DNA from: Haloechinothrix sp033042135
Lineage (GTDB): Bacteria; Actinomycetota; Actinomycetes; Mycobacteriales; Pseudonocardiaceae
Direction: 5' to 3'
Length of the DNA: 64,000 bases
Assembly: GCF_033042135.1 (NCBI RefSeq)
Contig: NZ_WBXM01000010.1
Location: 1 to 64,000, forward strand
Below, one piece after another: positions 42,971-51,072 of this stretch. A model generated the notes under the pieces. It was not told the DNA's origin, searched no databases, and was given only the letters and a program-made list of their open reading frames with translations. The translations under genes and the position numbers were made by a program. The first letter of the stretch is position 1. Every line of letters begins with the position of its first letter.

Positions 42971-45900
42971 CACACCGTCACCTGCCTTCCTTCCGGTTGC
43001 AGCGGGCAGCACGGCCGTACGGGGCAGCGCGGGCAATCCGGGTTCTCCCTGGCGACGTACTCCGGTCCCACGCTGGCCACCGCCGCAGTGCGGACCACCT
43101 CCAGCCAGTACGCGATCGCGTCCTCGTCGAGCGGTTCCTGCGCACGCTGGGTGGCGCCGGTCTTGGTGTGCGGCTTCGCCGGGTACACCAGCCGCGCACC
43201 GCCCGCCGGTGCGCGTTCGGACAGCGAGACAGCCAGCTGGTAGCTGGCCAGCTGCGGGTGTTCCTGGGTGTCGGCCACGCTCACCGGTGTCTTGGCTGAC
43301 TTGATGTCCACGATCACCGGCCTGCCGTCGCGATCCCGTTCCAGCCTGTCCACCCTGCCGCGCAGCCGGACCTTCGGCGTGCCTTCCTCGTCTGGCAGTT
43401 CGAGCGTCAGGTCCGACTCGACCGCGTCCTGGGTCAGCTCGTCGCGGCTGCGCTCCAGCCAGGCGGTGAAGGTGTCCACCATCGCCGCCACCCGCGAGCG
43501 CTCGCGCCGCCAGAACCACGGCGCTCCCGCGTCGACTCGCGCCCACGCCTCGTCGAGTGCGGCGCTTAGCTCCTCCTCGGTCGCACCGCCCGCCGCTGCG
43601 TGCGCGAGACCGTGCACGATAATCCCCGCCGTAGCAGGCAGTTCGGCGGGGTCGGTGCCGCCGTGCCGCTCCACCAGCCATCGCAACGGACACCGAACCA
43701 GAACATCCACTGTAGACGGCGAGACAGTGACGACTTCGCCCGCGGGGTGCAGCGGCTCGACCGTGGACACCCCGGCGAGGCCGTACCAGGAATCGGGGTG
43801 CGCTCCCGGCACGCCGGCCTGCGCGAGCCGTGCCAGCTGCCGGGCCGCACGCCGGCGCCGACCGGGGTCGGCGTCGGGGTCGCAGGCGGCAACACGCAGA
43901 TCCCCAACGAGCCGGGACAGCACGAGCGGCCGCGCGACCTGCCCACCTTGCGGTTGCGCGGGCACCGCCGCGTCCGCCGCTGGCGCCAGCAGGTCGAGGA
44001 ACCGGGACGGCTGCTCATCCTCCCCGCTGACCGCGCTCGCGACGAGCTTGCACCGGGTCCGGCTCGCCGCGACGTAGAGCAGCCTGCGTTCCTCTGCGAG
44101 GATCGGCGCTACGGCCGACGTAGCATCGGTGTCCACTCCGGACAGCACGTCCACCATCCGCTCGACACCGAGCAGCGAACCCCGCAGCCGCAGGTCCGGC
44201 CAGCTTCCTTCCTGCAGGCCGGGAACGGCCACGACCTGCCACTGCCTGCCCGCGGCGGCGTGCGCGGTCAGCACCTCCACTCCCTCGCTGCGTTCCGCGG
44301 TCGGCGCGAGGCTGTCCCCGGCAATGTGCTGCGAGAGCAGGTAGTCAGCGAAGCCCGTCACCCCGGCGTGGGGCAGCCTGTCGACATAGTGACCGGCAGC
44401 GTGGAACAGCGCCACGACCGCGTCGAGATCGTTGTCGGCCTGTCTGCCCAGCGTGCCGCTCCGCTCGGCCTGCGCCACCCACCGTTGCTGCAGGCCGCTG
44501 GCTTCCCACAACCGCCACAGCACCCACTCCACGCTCCCGCCACCGCGCAGCGCCTCGCTGCCAGCGGCGAGCACGGCGTTGATCCGGCGCAGCGCCCCTG
44601 CCTCCGACTCGGCGAGCGCCGCCAGCGGATCGCCCGAGCGCAACGCCCCGACGAGCAGCTCGTCGCTGCCCCGCTCGCCGCCGGAAGCCGTCTCCAACCG
44701 CCGCAACCCCCGGCGTAGCCTGCGCAGTGCCAGCGGGTCCGCGCCACCGAGCGGCGAGGCGAGCAACTCCTCGGCGACGTCGTTGTCGATCACAGCGGGC
44801 TCGGCGACGACCCGCAGGGCGGTCAGCAGCGGGCGGACGGCATCGTGCCGCGCCAGTGGCGCGTCGCGCCCCGGCGTGACCACCGGCACGCCCGCAGAGC
44901 GGAACGCGCGCAGCAGCGCGGGCAACATCCTGCCGACCGAGCGGGTCAGTACCGCCATCTCGGACCACGGCGTGCCATCGGTGAGATGCGCCCTGCGCAG
45001 CTGGTCCGCGATCCAGCTCGCCTCGGCGGCCGGGGTGGCGAACCACCTCACCACCACGCCGTCGCGCTCCCCAGCCCCACGAGGTTCGTCGCCCGCGCCC
45101 GCCTGCCCGCTCACCTGCCTGCCAGCCGCACCCGGCCGGTGCGCCCCGGTGCCGGGCAGCGACTCGGCGATCCGCACCACCTGCTCGTGTACCGGCGCGG
45201 GCATCCGGTGCCAGCCGCGCAGCACCACGGTGCGTTCGCCACCGGGATCGGCGTCGGCCAGCAGTCGCGGGTCGGCGCCCCGGAACGAGAACACCGCCTG
45301 GTCGGGGTCACCGGCCAGCACGAACTCCCGCGCGGTGTCACCGAGCATGCCGATCAACCGCCACTGCAGTGGATCGAGGTGCTGCGCGTCGTCGACCAGC
45401 AGGTACCGCACGTTCTCCCGCATACCGCCGAGCAGCTCCGCGTCGGACAGCAGCGCGGAGACCGCGGCGGAGACGAGCTCCGCGGCATCGAGCGCGGGCG
45501 ATGCCGGGGCTGCCAGCGCGCTCCCTCCGGCATCGGACAGCAGCGTGACTTGCTCGTACTGCTGCCAGAAGCGCCCGGCGGCCACCCATTCCTCGCGCCC
45601 CTGATCCCTGCCGAGCGCGGTGAGATCGTCCGGGCCGAGGCCCCGCTCGGCGGCACGCAGCAGCAGGTCGCGCAGCTGCTCGGCGAAAGCGGGTAGCCGC
45701 AGCGCGGGCCGCAGCTTCTCCGGCCAGTACCCGGCACCTTCCTCGACGTCACCAGCGAGCAGGTCGCGGATCACGGCATCCTGTTCCGGGCCGGACAGCA
45801 GCCGTGGCGGCGCCATCCCCGCCTGGTTCGCCTGCGCGCGCAGCACCCCGAACGCGTAGGAGTGCACCGTGCGGACCAGCGGCTCCCGGACGGTGCGCGG

Positions 45901-46188
45901 TACGCCGTCCGCCTCCTCGCCCGCGGTCACTAGCCGCGTGATCGTCTCGCGCAACGCGTCCGCGGCGTGCCGGGACGCGGTCAGCACCAGCAGCCGTTCC
46001 GGATCACGGCCGTGCAGGATCCGGCGCGCCGCCACGTCCGCGAGCAGCGAGGTCTTGCCGGTGCCTGGCCCGCCAAGCACCCGGGTGAAGCCCTCCCTGC
46101 CGCGCAGCACGTCGGCGGCCTCGCCCTCCCACCGGTACTCCGGGACGGCCCGTGGGGTGCGGACCAGCGTGGGTCGCTGCGTGGCCAT
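42970..46188 (-). CDS. adnA: AdnA-like DNA helicase-nuclease subunit
   Basis: 1,072 residues from the ATG at 46188; a GTG at 46212 is also possible. Walker A is 'RVLGGPGTGKTSLLADVAAR' (near 40-46). Motif II reads 'YLLVDDAQHLDPLQWRLI', that is D-D-A-Q in place of D-E-x-Q, and motif III is 'LAGDPDQAVFSFRGAD'. The C-terminal nuclease has 'RLRGRVDRLERDRDGRPVIV' and 'DIKSAKTPVSVADTQEHPQL' (D-x-K), then a cysteine cluster 'ENPDCPRCPVRPCCP' that binds [4Fe-4S] together with an upstream Cys ('VDVLVRCPLRWLVE'). In mycobacteria AdnA's motor is the weaker one while its nuclease cuts one strand. The order adnA-adnB and the nearby ATL gene match Mycobacterium. Confidence 0.93.
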   Translation of the reverse strand: MATQRPTLVRTPRAVPEYRWEGEAADVLRGREGFTRVLGGPGTGKTSLLADVAARRILHGRDPERLLVLTASRHAADALRETITRLVTAGEEADGVPRTVREPLVRTVHSYAFGVLRAQANQAGMAPPRLLSGPEQDAVIRDLLAGDVEEGAGYWPEKLRPALRLPAFAEQLRDLLLRAAERGLGPDDLTALGRDQGREEWVAAGRFWQQYEQVTLLSDAGGSALAAPASPALDAAELVSAAVSALLSDAELLGGMRENVRYLLVDDAQHLDPLQWRLIGMLGDTAREFVLAGDPDQAVFSFRGADPRLLADADPGGERTVVLRGWHRMPAPVHEQVVRIAESLPGTGAHRPGAAGRQVSGQAGAGDEPRGAGERDGVVVRWFATPAAEASWIADQLRRAHLTDGTPWSEMAVLTRSVGRMLPALLRAFRSAGVPVVTPGRDAPLARHDAVRPLLTALRVVAEPAVIDNDVAEELLASPLGGADPLALRRLRRGLRRLETASGGERGSDELLVGALRSGDPLAALAESEAGALRRINAVLAAGSEALRGGGSVEWVLWRLWEASGLQQRWVAQAERSGTLGRQADNDLDAVVALFHAAGHYVDRLPHAGVTGFADYLLSQHIAGDSLAPTAERSEGVEVLTAHAAAGRQWQVVAVPGLQEGSWPDLRLRGSLLGVERMVDVLSGVDTDATSAVAPILAEERRLLYVAASRTRCKLVASAVSGEDEQPSRFLDLLAPAADAAVPAQPQGGQVARPLVLSRLVGDLRVAACDPDADPGRRRRAARQLARLAQAGVPGAHPDSWYGLAGVSTVEPLHPAGEVVTVSPSTVDVLVRCPLRWLVERHGGTDPAELPATAGIIVHGLAHAAAGGATEEELSAALDEAWARVDAGAPWFWRRERSRVAAMVDTFTAWLERSRDELTQDAVESDLTLELPDEEGTPKVRLRGRVDRLERDRDGRPVIVDIKSAKTPVSVADTQEHPQLASYQLAVSLSERAPAGGARLVYPAKPHTKTGATQRAQEPLDEDAIAYWLEVVRTAAVASVGPEYVARENPDCPRCPVRPCCPLQPEGRQVTV

Positions 46189-46256
46189 ACCCGTGATCGA
46201 ACCATCCACCACCGACGGCGCGAGGCAGGGGCACGGGTGTCCCTTACGCTGACCGC

Positions 46257-46547
46257 GTGAACGAAGAGGAGCACGAGCGGGTGCGCGAAGCCGTGGCCGC
46301 GATCCCGGCGGGACGGGTGGCCACCTACGGCGACATCGCGGGCCGGGTAGGGCTGCCTTCGGCGCGGTTGGTTGGCCGCATCCTCCGGGAGGACGGGGTG
46401 GACCTGCCGTGGCACCGCGTGCTGCGAGCGACCGGTAAGCCCGCCGAGCACCTCGCCACGGAACAGCTCACCCTACTGGCCGCCGAGGGCGTCATAGCCC
46501 GTGACGGCCGCGTCGATCTGCGGCGCTATCGCTGGGAAGGGCCGTGA
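46257..46547 (+). CDS. Alkyltransferase-like protein (ATL)
   Basis: 96 residues from a GTG at 46257. The MGMT DNA-binding fold is present ('VREAVAAIPAGRVATYGDIA', 'SARLVGRILREDGVDLPWHRV'). The active-site P-C-H-R is P-W-H-R, with Trp52 replacing the alkyl-accepting Cys. ATLs cannot remove alkyl groups; they bind O6-alkylguanine and hand it to nucleotide excision repair. It is divergent from adnA (68 bases), the same association as Rv3204 in Mycobacterium. The last 56 bases overlap the 3' end of the convergent phosphodiesterase gene. Confidence 0.93.
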   Translation: MNEEEHERVREAVAAIPAGRVATYGDIAGRVGLPSARLVGRILREDGVDLPWHRVLRATGKPAEHLATEQLTLLAAEGVIARDGRVDLRRYRWEGP

Positions 46548-47808
46548 ACGCCTCGCCGAGCACCCGGCCGTCGTAACCGCCATCCGGTTCGGCGATGCCG
46601 AGCAGAGCGCCCACGGTGGGGGCCACATCCGGGGTCACCGCCCGCCCCGGCGCGGCGACGCCGGACCGCACGATGGGATCCCCGCCGGAGATCACGAACG
46701 GGATCGGCTCGGTGGCCGGATGGCCGTGGTTACCGGGGATCGGGTTCGACCACGGCCGGGGGTCGCTGAACCGCCACCCCGCCCGGCAGAACGCCACCAC
46801 CTCGCCCGCCTCGGGTCCCAGCGCCAGCTCGGCGGGCTCGTGCACCGACAGCACACCGTCGACCCCGCCTGCGAGCTCGGCCATCCGCCGCCTCGCCTCG
46901 GCGCGCTCGCGCTCCGGCCCGGTCCAGTACAGCAGGTCGGCCCCACCGTTCTGGCTGATGACCACGTTGCCTGCCAGCATCGGGTCCCGATCCATGACGG
47001 GTTGCAGCGAGATGAGCGCCCACGGCGAGGACCAGTCCATCGAGTGATCGGCGAGCACCATGACTACGGACTCCTGCCAGCGGTCGGTGGATCGCAGCCG
47101 GGAAGCCAGCGCGCCGAGCGCCTGATCGGCCTGCCACACGGCGGCGGAGCGCACCGCCTGAACCGTGGTGCCGGTGAGGTCGACGTGCCCCGCCCGGTCA
47201 CAGTCACCCAGACTGCAGAACACCAGGTCCGGATCGGCCTCGTCGATCATGGCAAGCAGCGCGTGCCTGGTGAAGACGTCGGGGGCGTGGTCACTGACGG
47301 GGATGATCGGTTCCGGTTCCCAGCGGTAGGTGGCCCTTGTCCCGAAGATCCCGTACAGGTAGTCCTTGGACAATACGCTTCCGCTGGTCAGCCCGGCTTC
47401 CTTGGCGCGATCCAGCATCGTGGGACCGCGCAGGTCGCTGGCGCGCCCCAGAGTGCGCACCTCTCCCTCGGCGGCGTCGTATGCCGAGTTGCCCGGCACT
47501 CCGGTGCGGTTCGGGTACCGCCCCGCCGCCATCATCACGTGGTTGGGCAGCGTCTCGGCGACGGGCAGCGCACGCGCGTTGGCGAACCGGGTTCCCTGGT
47601 CGATGAGCTCCGTCAAGTTGGGCATCAGCCCGCCGGTGATCTCGTCGTTGCGCAGCCCGTCCACCACGATGACGTAGACCCGGCGTCGGTGACCACCCGG
47701 TGACCGTCGCGCAGCGAAGGCCGTACCCGCAGGCGCCGACAGCACGATCGACCCGCCTGCCACCGTGGCCGCGCGCAGGAACCTGCGCCGGTTCATCGCT
47801 TCCCGCAT
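46492..47808 (-). CDS. Tat-exported type I phosphodiesterase/nucleotide pyrophosphatase (alkaline phosphatase superfamily)
   Basis: 438 residues from the ATG at 47808, preceded by GGGGGTGGG; ATGs at 47859 and 47796 are alternatives. A twin-arginine signal is visible, 'MNRRRFLRAATVAGGSIVLS'. Metal and nucleophile residues of the ENPP class can be traced: Asp in 'VYVIVVDGLRND', Thr in 'PVAETLPNHVMMAAGRYPN', Asp/His in 'LGDCDRAGHVDLTG', Asp-His in 'MVLADHSMDWS' and His in 'IPGNHGHPATEPIPF'. The substrate is unknown; nucleotides or phosphodiesters outside the cytoplasm are likely. It lies 84 bases after hemD in the same direction, so partial read-through from the nir operon is possible. Confidence 0.88.
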   Translation of the reverse strand: MREAMNRRRFLRAATVAGGSIVLSAPAGTAFAARRSPGGHRRRVYVIVVDGLRNDEITGGLMPNLTELIDQGTRFANARALPVAETLPNHVMMAAGRYPNRTGVPGNSAYDAAEGEVRTLGRASDLRGPTMLDRAKEAGLTSGSVLSKDYLYGIFGTRATYRWEPEPIIPVSDHAPDVFTRHALLAMIDEADPDLVFCSLGDCDRAGHVDLTGTTVQAVRSAAVWQADQALGALASRLRSTDRWQESVVMVLADHSMDWSSPWALISLQPVMDRDPMLAGNVVISQNGGADLLYWTGPERERAEARRRMAELAGGVDGVLSVHEPAELALGPEAGEVVAFCRAGWRFSDPRPWSNPIPGNHGHPATEPIPFVISGGDPIVRSGVAAPGRAVTPDVAPTVGALLGIAEPDGGYDGRVLGEAFTALPSDSAADRRGRHGL

Positions 47809-47892
47809 GGTTCCCACCCCCGGTCGGTTCTCGCGGATCTCCGACCTCTCATTGGACATGAAAAGGATTCGTAACGCTAGGGGTGCGCGGGA

Positions 47893-48726
47893 TCAACCCG
47901 ACCGCACGACGGGGAGTTCGGCGGCGATGAGCTTGACCAGCGCACCGAGCCGCTGCCGCTCGGGCTGGCTCACCGGGATCCCCTCGGCAACCAGCGGGGC
48001 CGCAGTCACCGGCCCGACACAGGCGCACAGCACCCGTTCCCGCAGCGCGGTACGCAGCTCCTCGTAGCGACCGTGCTCGGCCGCGAGGGTGAGCAGGTTG
48101 GCCGCGGCGGGCGCGCTGGTGAACGCGATGGCATCGAGGCCGCCCGCCACGGCCGCATCGATCATGCCTGCCACCGCCGTCACGTCGCGGGGGCGTTGCC
48201 AGCGATACGGCTGCAACTCGATCACCTCGGCGCCCGCACTGGTCAGCGCGCCGACGAACTCCGGCAGCGGCGCTCCGTGCAGTTGCACCGCGGTGCGGAG
48301 CCCGGACACGCCATGGCGAAGGAGGTAGTCCAGCACGTCGGCGTTGGTCTCCTCCGGCGAGGACCACTCCTCGGTGAGCCCTTCCCCGCGCACCGCCCCC
48401 TTGGCTTTCGGGCCGCGCACCACCAGCCGCGCCCGCCCGAGCGCGGCACGCAGCCGGTCGTCGAGCCCCCACTGCCCGGCGGCCGAGAACCAGCCGCGGA
48501 AGCCCTGCCCCGTGGTGATCACCGCGAGGTCGATCGACAGCCGCAGCACCTCCTCAGTCGCCGTACGCAGCTGCTCGTCATCGGGCAGCGGGACGATGTG
48601 GATCGTGGGCGCGTGCCACACCGTCGCGCCCTTGCGTTCGAGCGCGGCACGGAACTCGTCGGACCGGCGCTCGGCGGTGATCCCCACGACACGGCCGCGC
48701 AGCTCGCTGCCCTCGGTGGAACTCAT
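47893..48726 (-). CDS. hemD: Uroporphyrinogen-III synthase family protein
   Basis: 277 residues, starting ATG in a four-base overlap with the chelatase stop (48723-48726). It has the two-lobe HemD layout: 'GRVVGITAERRSDEFRAALE', 'ERKGATVWHAPTIHIVPL', 'DLAVITTGQGFRGWFSAAGQ', 'AGAEVIELQPYRWQRPRD', 'LDAIAFTSAPAAANLLTLAA' and the final 'CACVGPVTAAPLVAEGIPV'. HemD cyclises hydroxymethylbilane to uroporphyrinogen III, the precursor of siroheme and heme. Position as the last gene of the nirBD unit suggests siroheme supply for nitrite reductase. Being operon-borne rather than in a hemACD cluster, it could also be a non-catalytic relative. Confidence 0.85.
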   Translation of the reverse strand: MSSTEGSELRGRVVGITAERRSDEFRAALERKGATVWHAPTIHIVPLPDDEQLRTATEEVLRLSIDLAVITTGQGFRGWFSAAGQWGLDDRLRAALGRARLVVRGPKAKGAVRGEGLTEEWSSPEETNADVLDYLLRHGVSGLRTAVQLHGAPLPEFVGALTSAGAEVIELQPYRWQRPRDVTAVAGMIDAAVAGGLDAIAFTSAPAAANLLTLAAEHGRYEELRTALRERVLCACVGPVTAAPLVAEGIPVSQPERQRLGALVKLIAAELPVVRSG

Positions 48727-49490
48727 ACGACCATCCTCCCAAGCCGCCGCGAGGCGGCCGGAGCGACCACCGGTGCCTGGTGGTCACCCGCACCGTGGCA
48801 CGCCGCCCGGTACCTGCGCTCGATCACCTCCACCAACCGGGAGGGGATATCCACGGCACCACCGGGCGGCAGCGCGCACAGCGGATCGGCGACGGCATCC
48901 GCCTCGCAAGCCGCCAGCGCGCGCTGGAACAGGCCGGGCGCGAGCAGCCACGACGCCACCGCCACCCGGCCCCTGCCCCGCTCCTGCCGCACGAGCTCGG
49001 CGATCGGTGGCCGTGCCGTGGCGGCGTAGCCGATCCGCACCGGTGTACCGAGCCGGGTGGCGAGCAGGTAAGCCATATCATGGGTACTCGCCAGCGCGCG
49101 CGGGTCGCTGGACCCCGCGGCAGCGAGCACGACCCGGTCCCCTGCCCGGTAACCGACGGCAGCGAGCCGGTCGAGCAGCACCCCAACCAACTCGGGTGCG
49201 GGCCCCACCGGCGCGGCCAGCAGCGCCCGATCGTGGCCACTCGCCGCGATCTGCGCCGGGATGTCGGCCCGCACGTGGTAGCCGCTGCCGAGAAACGCAG
49301 GCACCACCACGGCGCCCTCGCCGTCCCAGGCAGCCTCGGCGAGCACGTCGGTCACGCTCGGCGCGCGAACGTCCGCGTAGGCCACCCGCACCCCGACCGG
49401 GTCGATCCGCCGCCGCACCTCGCGAGCCAGCGCGGTGATCGCTCGCGCGCCCGCCGGGTCCCGGCTGCCGTGCGCCACCAACACCAGCAC
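48723..49490 (-). CDS. CbiX/SirB-type sirohydrochlorin chelatase
   Basis: 255 residues from a GTG at 49490, six bases after the upstream stop. The chelatase His motif opens the protein ('VLVAHGSRDPAGARAI'). The first half contains 'ADVRAPSVTDVLAEAAWDGE' and 'VVVPAFLGSGYHVRADIP' with the second metal His, and the half is repeated in weaker form ('LAAAGSSDPRALASTHDMAY'). The length fits CbiX-long/SirB. It inserts Fe2+ (or Co2+) into sirohydrochlorin, the last step to siroheme, which NirB needs. Homologues (Rv0259c type) lie beside nitrite reductase genes in Mycobacterium. Confidence 0.9.
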   Translation of the reverse strand: MLVLVAHGSRDPAGARAITALAREVRRRIDPVGVRVAYADVRAPSVTDVLAEAAWDGEGAVVVPAFLGSGYHVRADIPAQIAASGHDRALLAAPVGPAPELVGVLLDRLAAVGYRAGDRVVLAAAGSSDPRALASTHDMAYLLATRLGTPVRIGYAATARPPIAELVRQERGRGRVAVASWLLAPGLFQRALAACEADAVADPLCALPPGGAVDIPSRLVEVIERRYRAACHGAGDHQAPVVAPAASRRLGRMVV

Positions 49491-49496
49491 GCCCTG

Positions 49497-50690
49497 TCAC
49501 CCCCCGGGTTCCTCGACCGGCGCCGTCGCCGAACAGGCCGAGCCGGGTGACGCGTCACTGGAGGGCCGCGTCACCCGCAGCCGGTATCCCCGCTTGACCA
49601 CCGTCTCGATCATCCGGCTGTCGCCGAGCGCGGACCGAAGCCTGCCGACGGCGGTCTCCACGGCGTGCTCCTCCCCGCCCTGCGGCAGGCAGTCGAGCAG
49701 CTCCCGCCGCGGGACGACGGCGCCCGGCCGCGCAGCCAGCGACCGCAGCACCGCCATGGGGGCGGGTGCGAGCTGGCGCAGCGAGCCGTCCACCACCACG
49801 GCCTGGCCCCGCACCTGCACGGAGTGCCCGGCCACCCGGTAAGTGGGCGAGCGACCGGCAAGGTCGGCCGCGAGGCGGTGCACCATCGCCCCCAGCCGCC
49901 ACCGGTCCGGCCGCACCACGGAAACCCCCACCTCTTCCAGCGGTCCCGCCGCGGCGGGACCGACGGCGGCGACCAGCACCCTGGAACGCATCGCCGCGGT
50001 CAGCTCCCGCTCGCGACCGCCCCGCCGCGCGATACCGAGCGTGCCCTCGGCGGCCGCGGCGCTGGTGAACGCCAGCGCATCGATCGCACCGTGCACGGTG
50101 TCCTCGACGAGCCGGTCCACCGGCTCCCTGTCGGCCAGCGGCAGCAGCCGGTACACCGGGATCTCGACGGCCTCCGCACCTGCCGCCCGCAGCGCCGCGA
50201 GGAACGACGGCACCGGCCTACCCGGCGGCAGCACCGCCACGCGCCTGCCTGCCACGCCCGCGCTCGACAGCCGGTCGAGCAACTCGGCCATCGACAGCGG
50301 GGCGGGCCCGGGAACCACTTCCAACCCTTCGGCGGCCGCTGCGGCGGCGGTGGCCGGCCCCCGGCAGTGCACCTCGGCACCTCGCAGCGCGCCGAGTAAC
50401 GCCCCGGCCATCCCCCAGCTGGCCGCGGCGTCCACCCAGCCCCTTACCCCGGTCGCGGTGAACGCGACCAGGACCTCGGCAGGCCGTTCGATGAGCCCGT
50501 CGATGCCCGCGCGTAGCTGTTCTCCCGAGGTGACAGGAGCCGTCCGCAGTGCGGGGGCGTAGCGGACCTCGGCGCCCTGCCGCACCAGCAGCGCGCCGAG
50601 CTCGGCCGCCCGCCGCGAGGCGGTGATCCCGATGCGGTAGCCCGTCAGCGGGGTGATCCCGGCCGCGGCGGCGGGTGCCTCGCCGATCAC
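49497..50690 (-). CDS. HemD-like protein with OmpR-type winged-helix C-terminus (Rv0260c type)
   Basis: 397 residues from a GTG at 50690 overlapping the nirD stop (GTGA). Residues ~1-260 are HemD-like ('YRIGITASRRAAELGALLVR', 'LVAFTATGVRGWVDAAASWG', 'IDALAFTSAAAAEGTLGIAR', 'VLVAAVGPAAAGPLEEVGV'). Residues ~300-385 form a Trans_reg_C winged helix ('LAPAPMAVLRSLAARPGAVV', 'RRELLDCLPQGGEEHAVETA', 'VGRLRSALGDSRMIETVVKR' with GYRL). The fusion points to a DNA-binding regulator that senses a tetrapyrrole, perhaps tuning nir expression to siroheme status (inference). It may or may not keep synthase activity. The gene is translationally coupled within the nir operon. Confidence 0.92.
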   Translation of the reverse strand: MIGEAPAAAAGITPLTGYRIGITASRRAAELGALLVRQGAEVRYAPALRTAPVTSGEQLRAGIDGLIERPAEVLVAFTATGVRGWVDAAASWGMAGALLGALRGAEVHCRGPATAAAAAAEGLEVVPGPAPLSMAELLDRLSSAGVAGRRVAVLPPGRPVPSFLAALRAAGAEAVEIPVYRLLPLADREPVDRLVEDTVHGAIDALAFTSAAAAEGTLGIARRGGRERELTAAMRSRVLVAAVGPAAAGPLEEVGVSVVRPDRWRLGAMVHRLAADLAGRSPTYRVAGHSVQVRGQAVVVDGSLRQLAPAPMAVLRSLAARPGAVVPRRELLDCLPQGGEEHAVETAVGRLRSALGDSRMIETVVKRGYRLRVTRPSSDASPGSACSATAPVEEPGG

Positions 50691-51070
50691 CGGCGCCGCC
50701 CGCCCACGGCGACGATCCCACCGTCGATATGCACCTGGTAGCTGGCCACCCGTACCGACTCGTCGTCGAGGCACCGCCCGGTCCGCAGGTCGAACTGCTG
50801 CTTGTGCAGCGGGGAGGCCACAGTGGGGATGCCCAAGGTGTCGCCGACGATGCCGCGCGCGAGCACTGCCGCCCCGCTGAACGGGTCGATATGGGACAGC
50901 GCGTACACCTCGTCGCCCGGCAACCGGAACACCGCTACCTGCTCACCGCCGGGAAGCAACGCGGCCACGCCGCCGTGCTCCTCGATCTGTTCCAGCAGGC
51001 AGACGGGCGTCCAGTCCCGCTCGTCTGTACCGGTCTCCCCGGTGGCGCTGCCCGCTCTCGTGGTGTTCAT
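50687..51070 (-). CDS. nirD: Assimilatory nitrite reductase small subunit
   Basis: 127 residues from the ATG at 51070, two bases after the nirB stop. It has the Rieske-like NirD fold: 'WTPVCLLEQIEEHGGVAALL', 'VAVFRLPGDEVYALSHIDPF', 'LGIPTVASPLHKQQFDLRTG'. The two His/Cys pairs of true Rieske proteins are missing, as usual in NirD (H in 'LSHIDPF' and 'SPLHKQQ' remain without the Cys). NirD supports NirB in NADH-dependent reduction of nitrite to ammonium. Confidence 0.93.
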   Translation of the reverse strand: MNTTRAGSATGETGTDERDWTPVCLLEQIEEHGGVAALLPGGEQVAVFRLPGDEVYALSHIDPFSGAAVLARGIVGDTLGIPTVASPLHKQQFDLRTGRCLDDESVRVASYQVHIDGGIVAVGGRRR

Positions 51071-51072
51071 GC

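Noticed and set aside
39641..43693. Start of adnB at 43693 (240 extra codons)
   Set aside because: That stretch is a shadow of adnA's nuclease domain; the ATG at 42970 overlaps the adnA stop and starts a normal AdnB.
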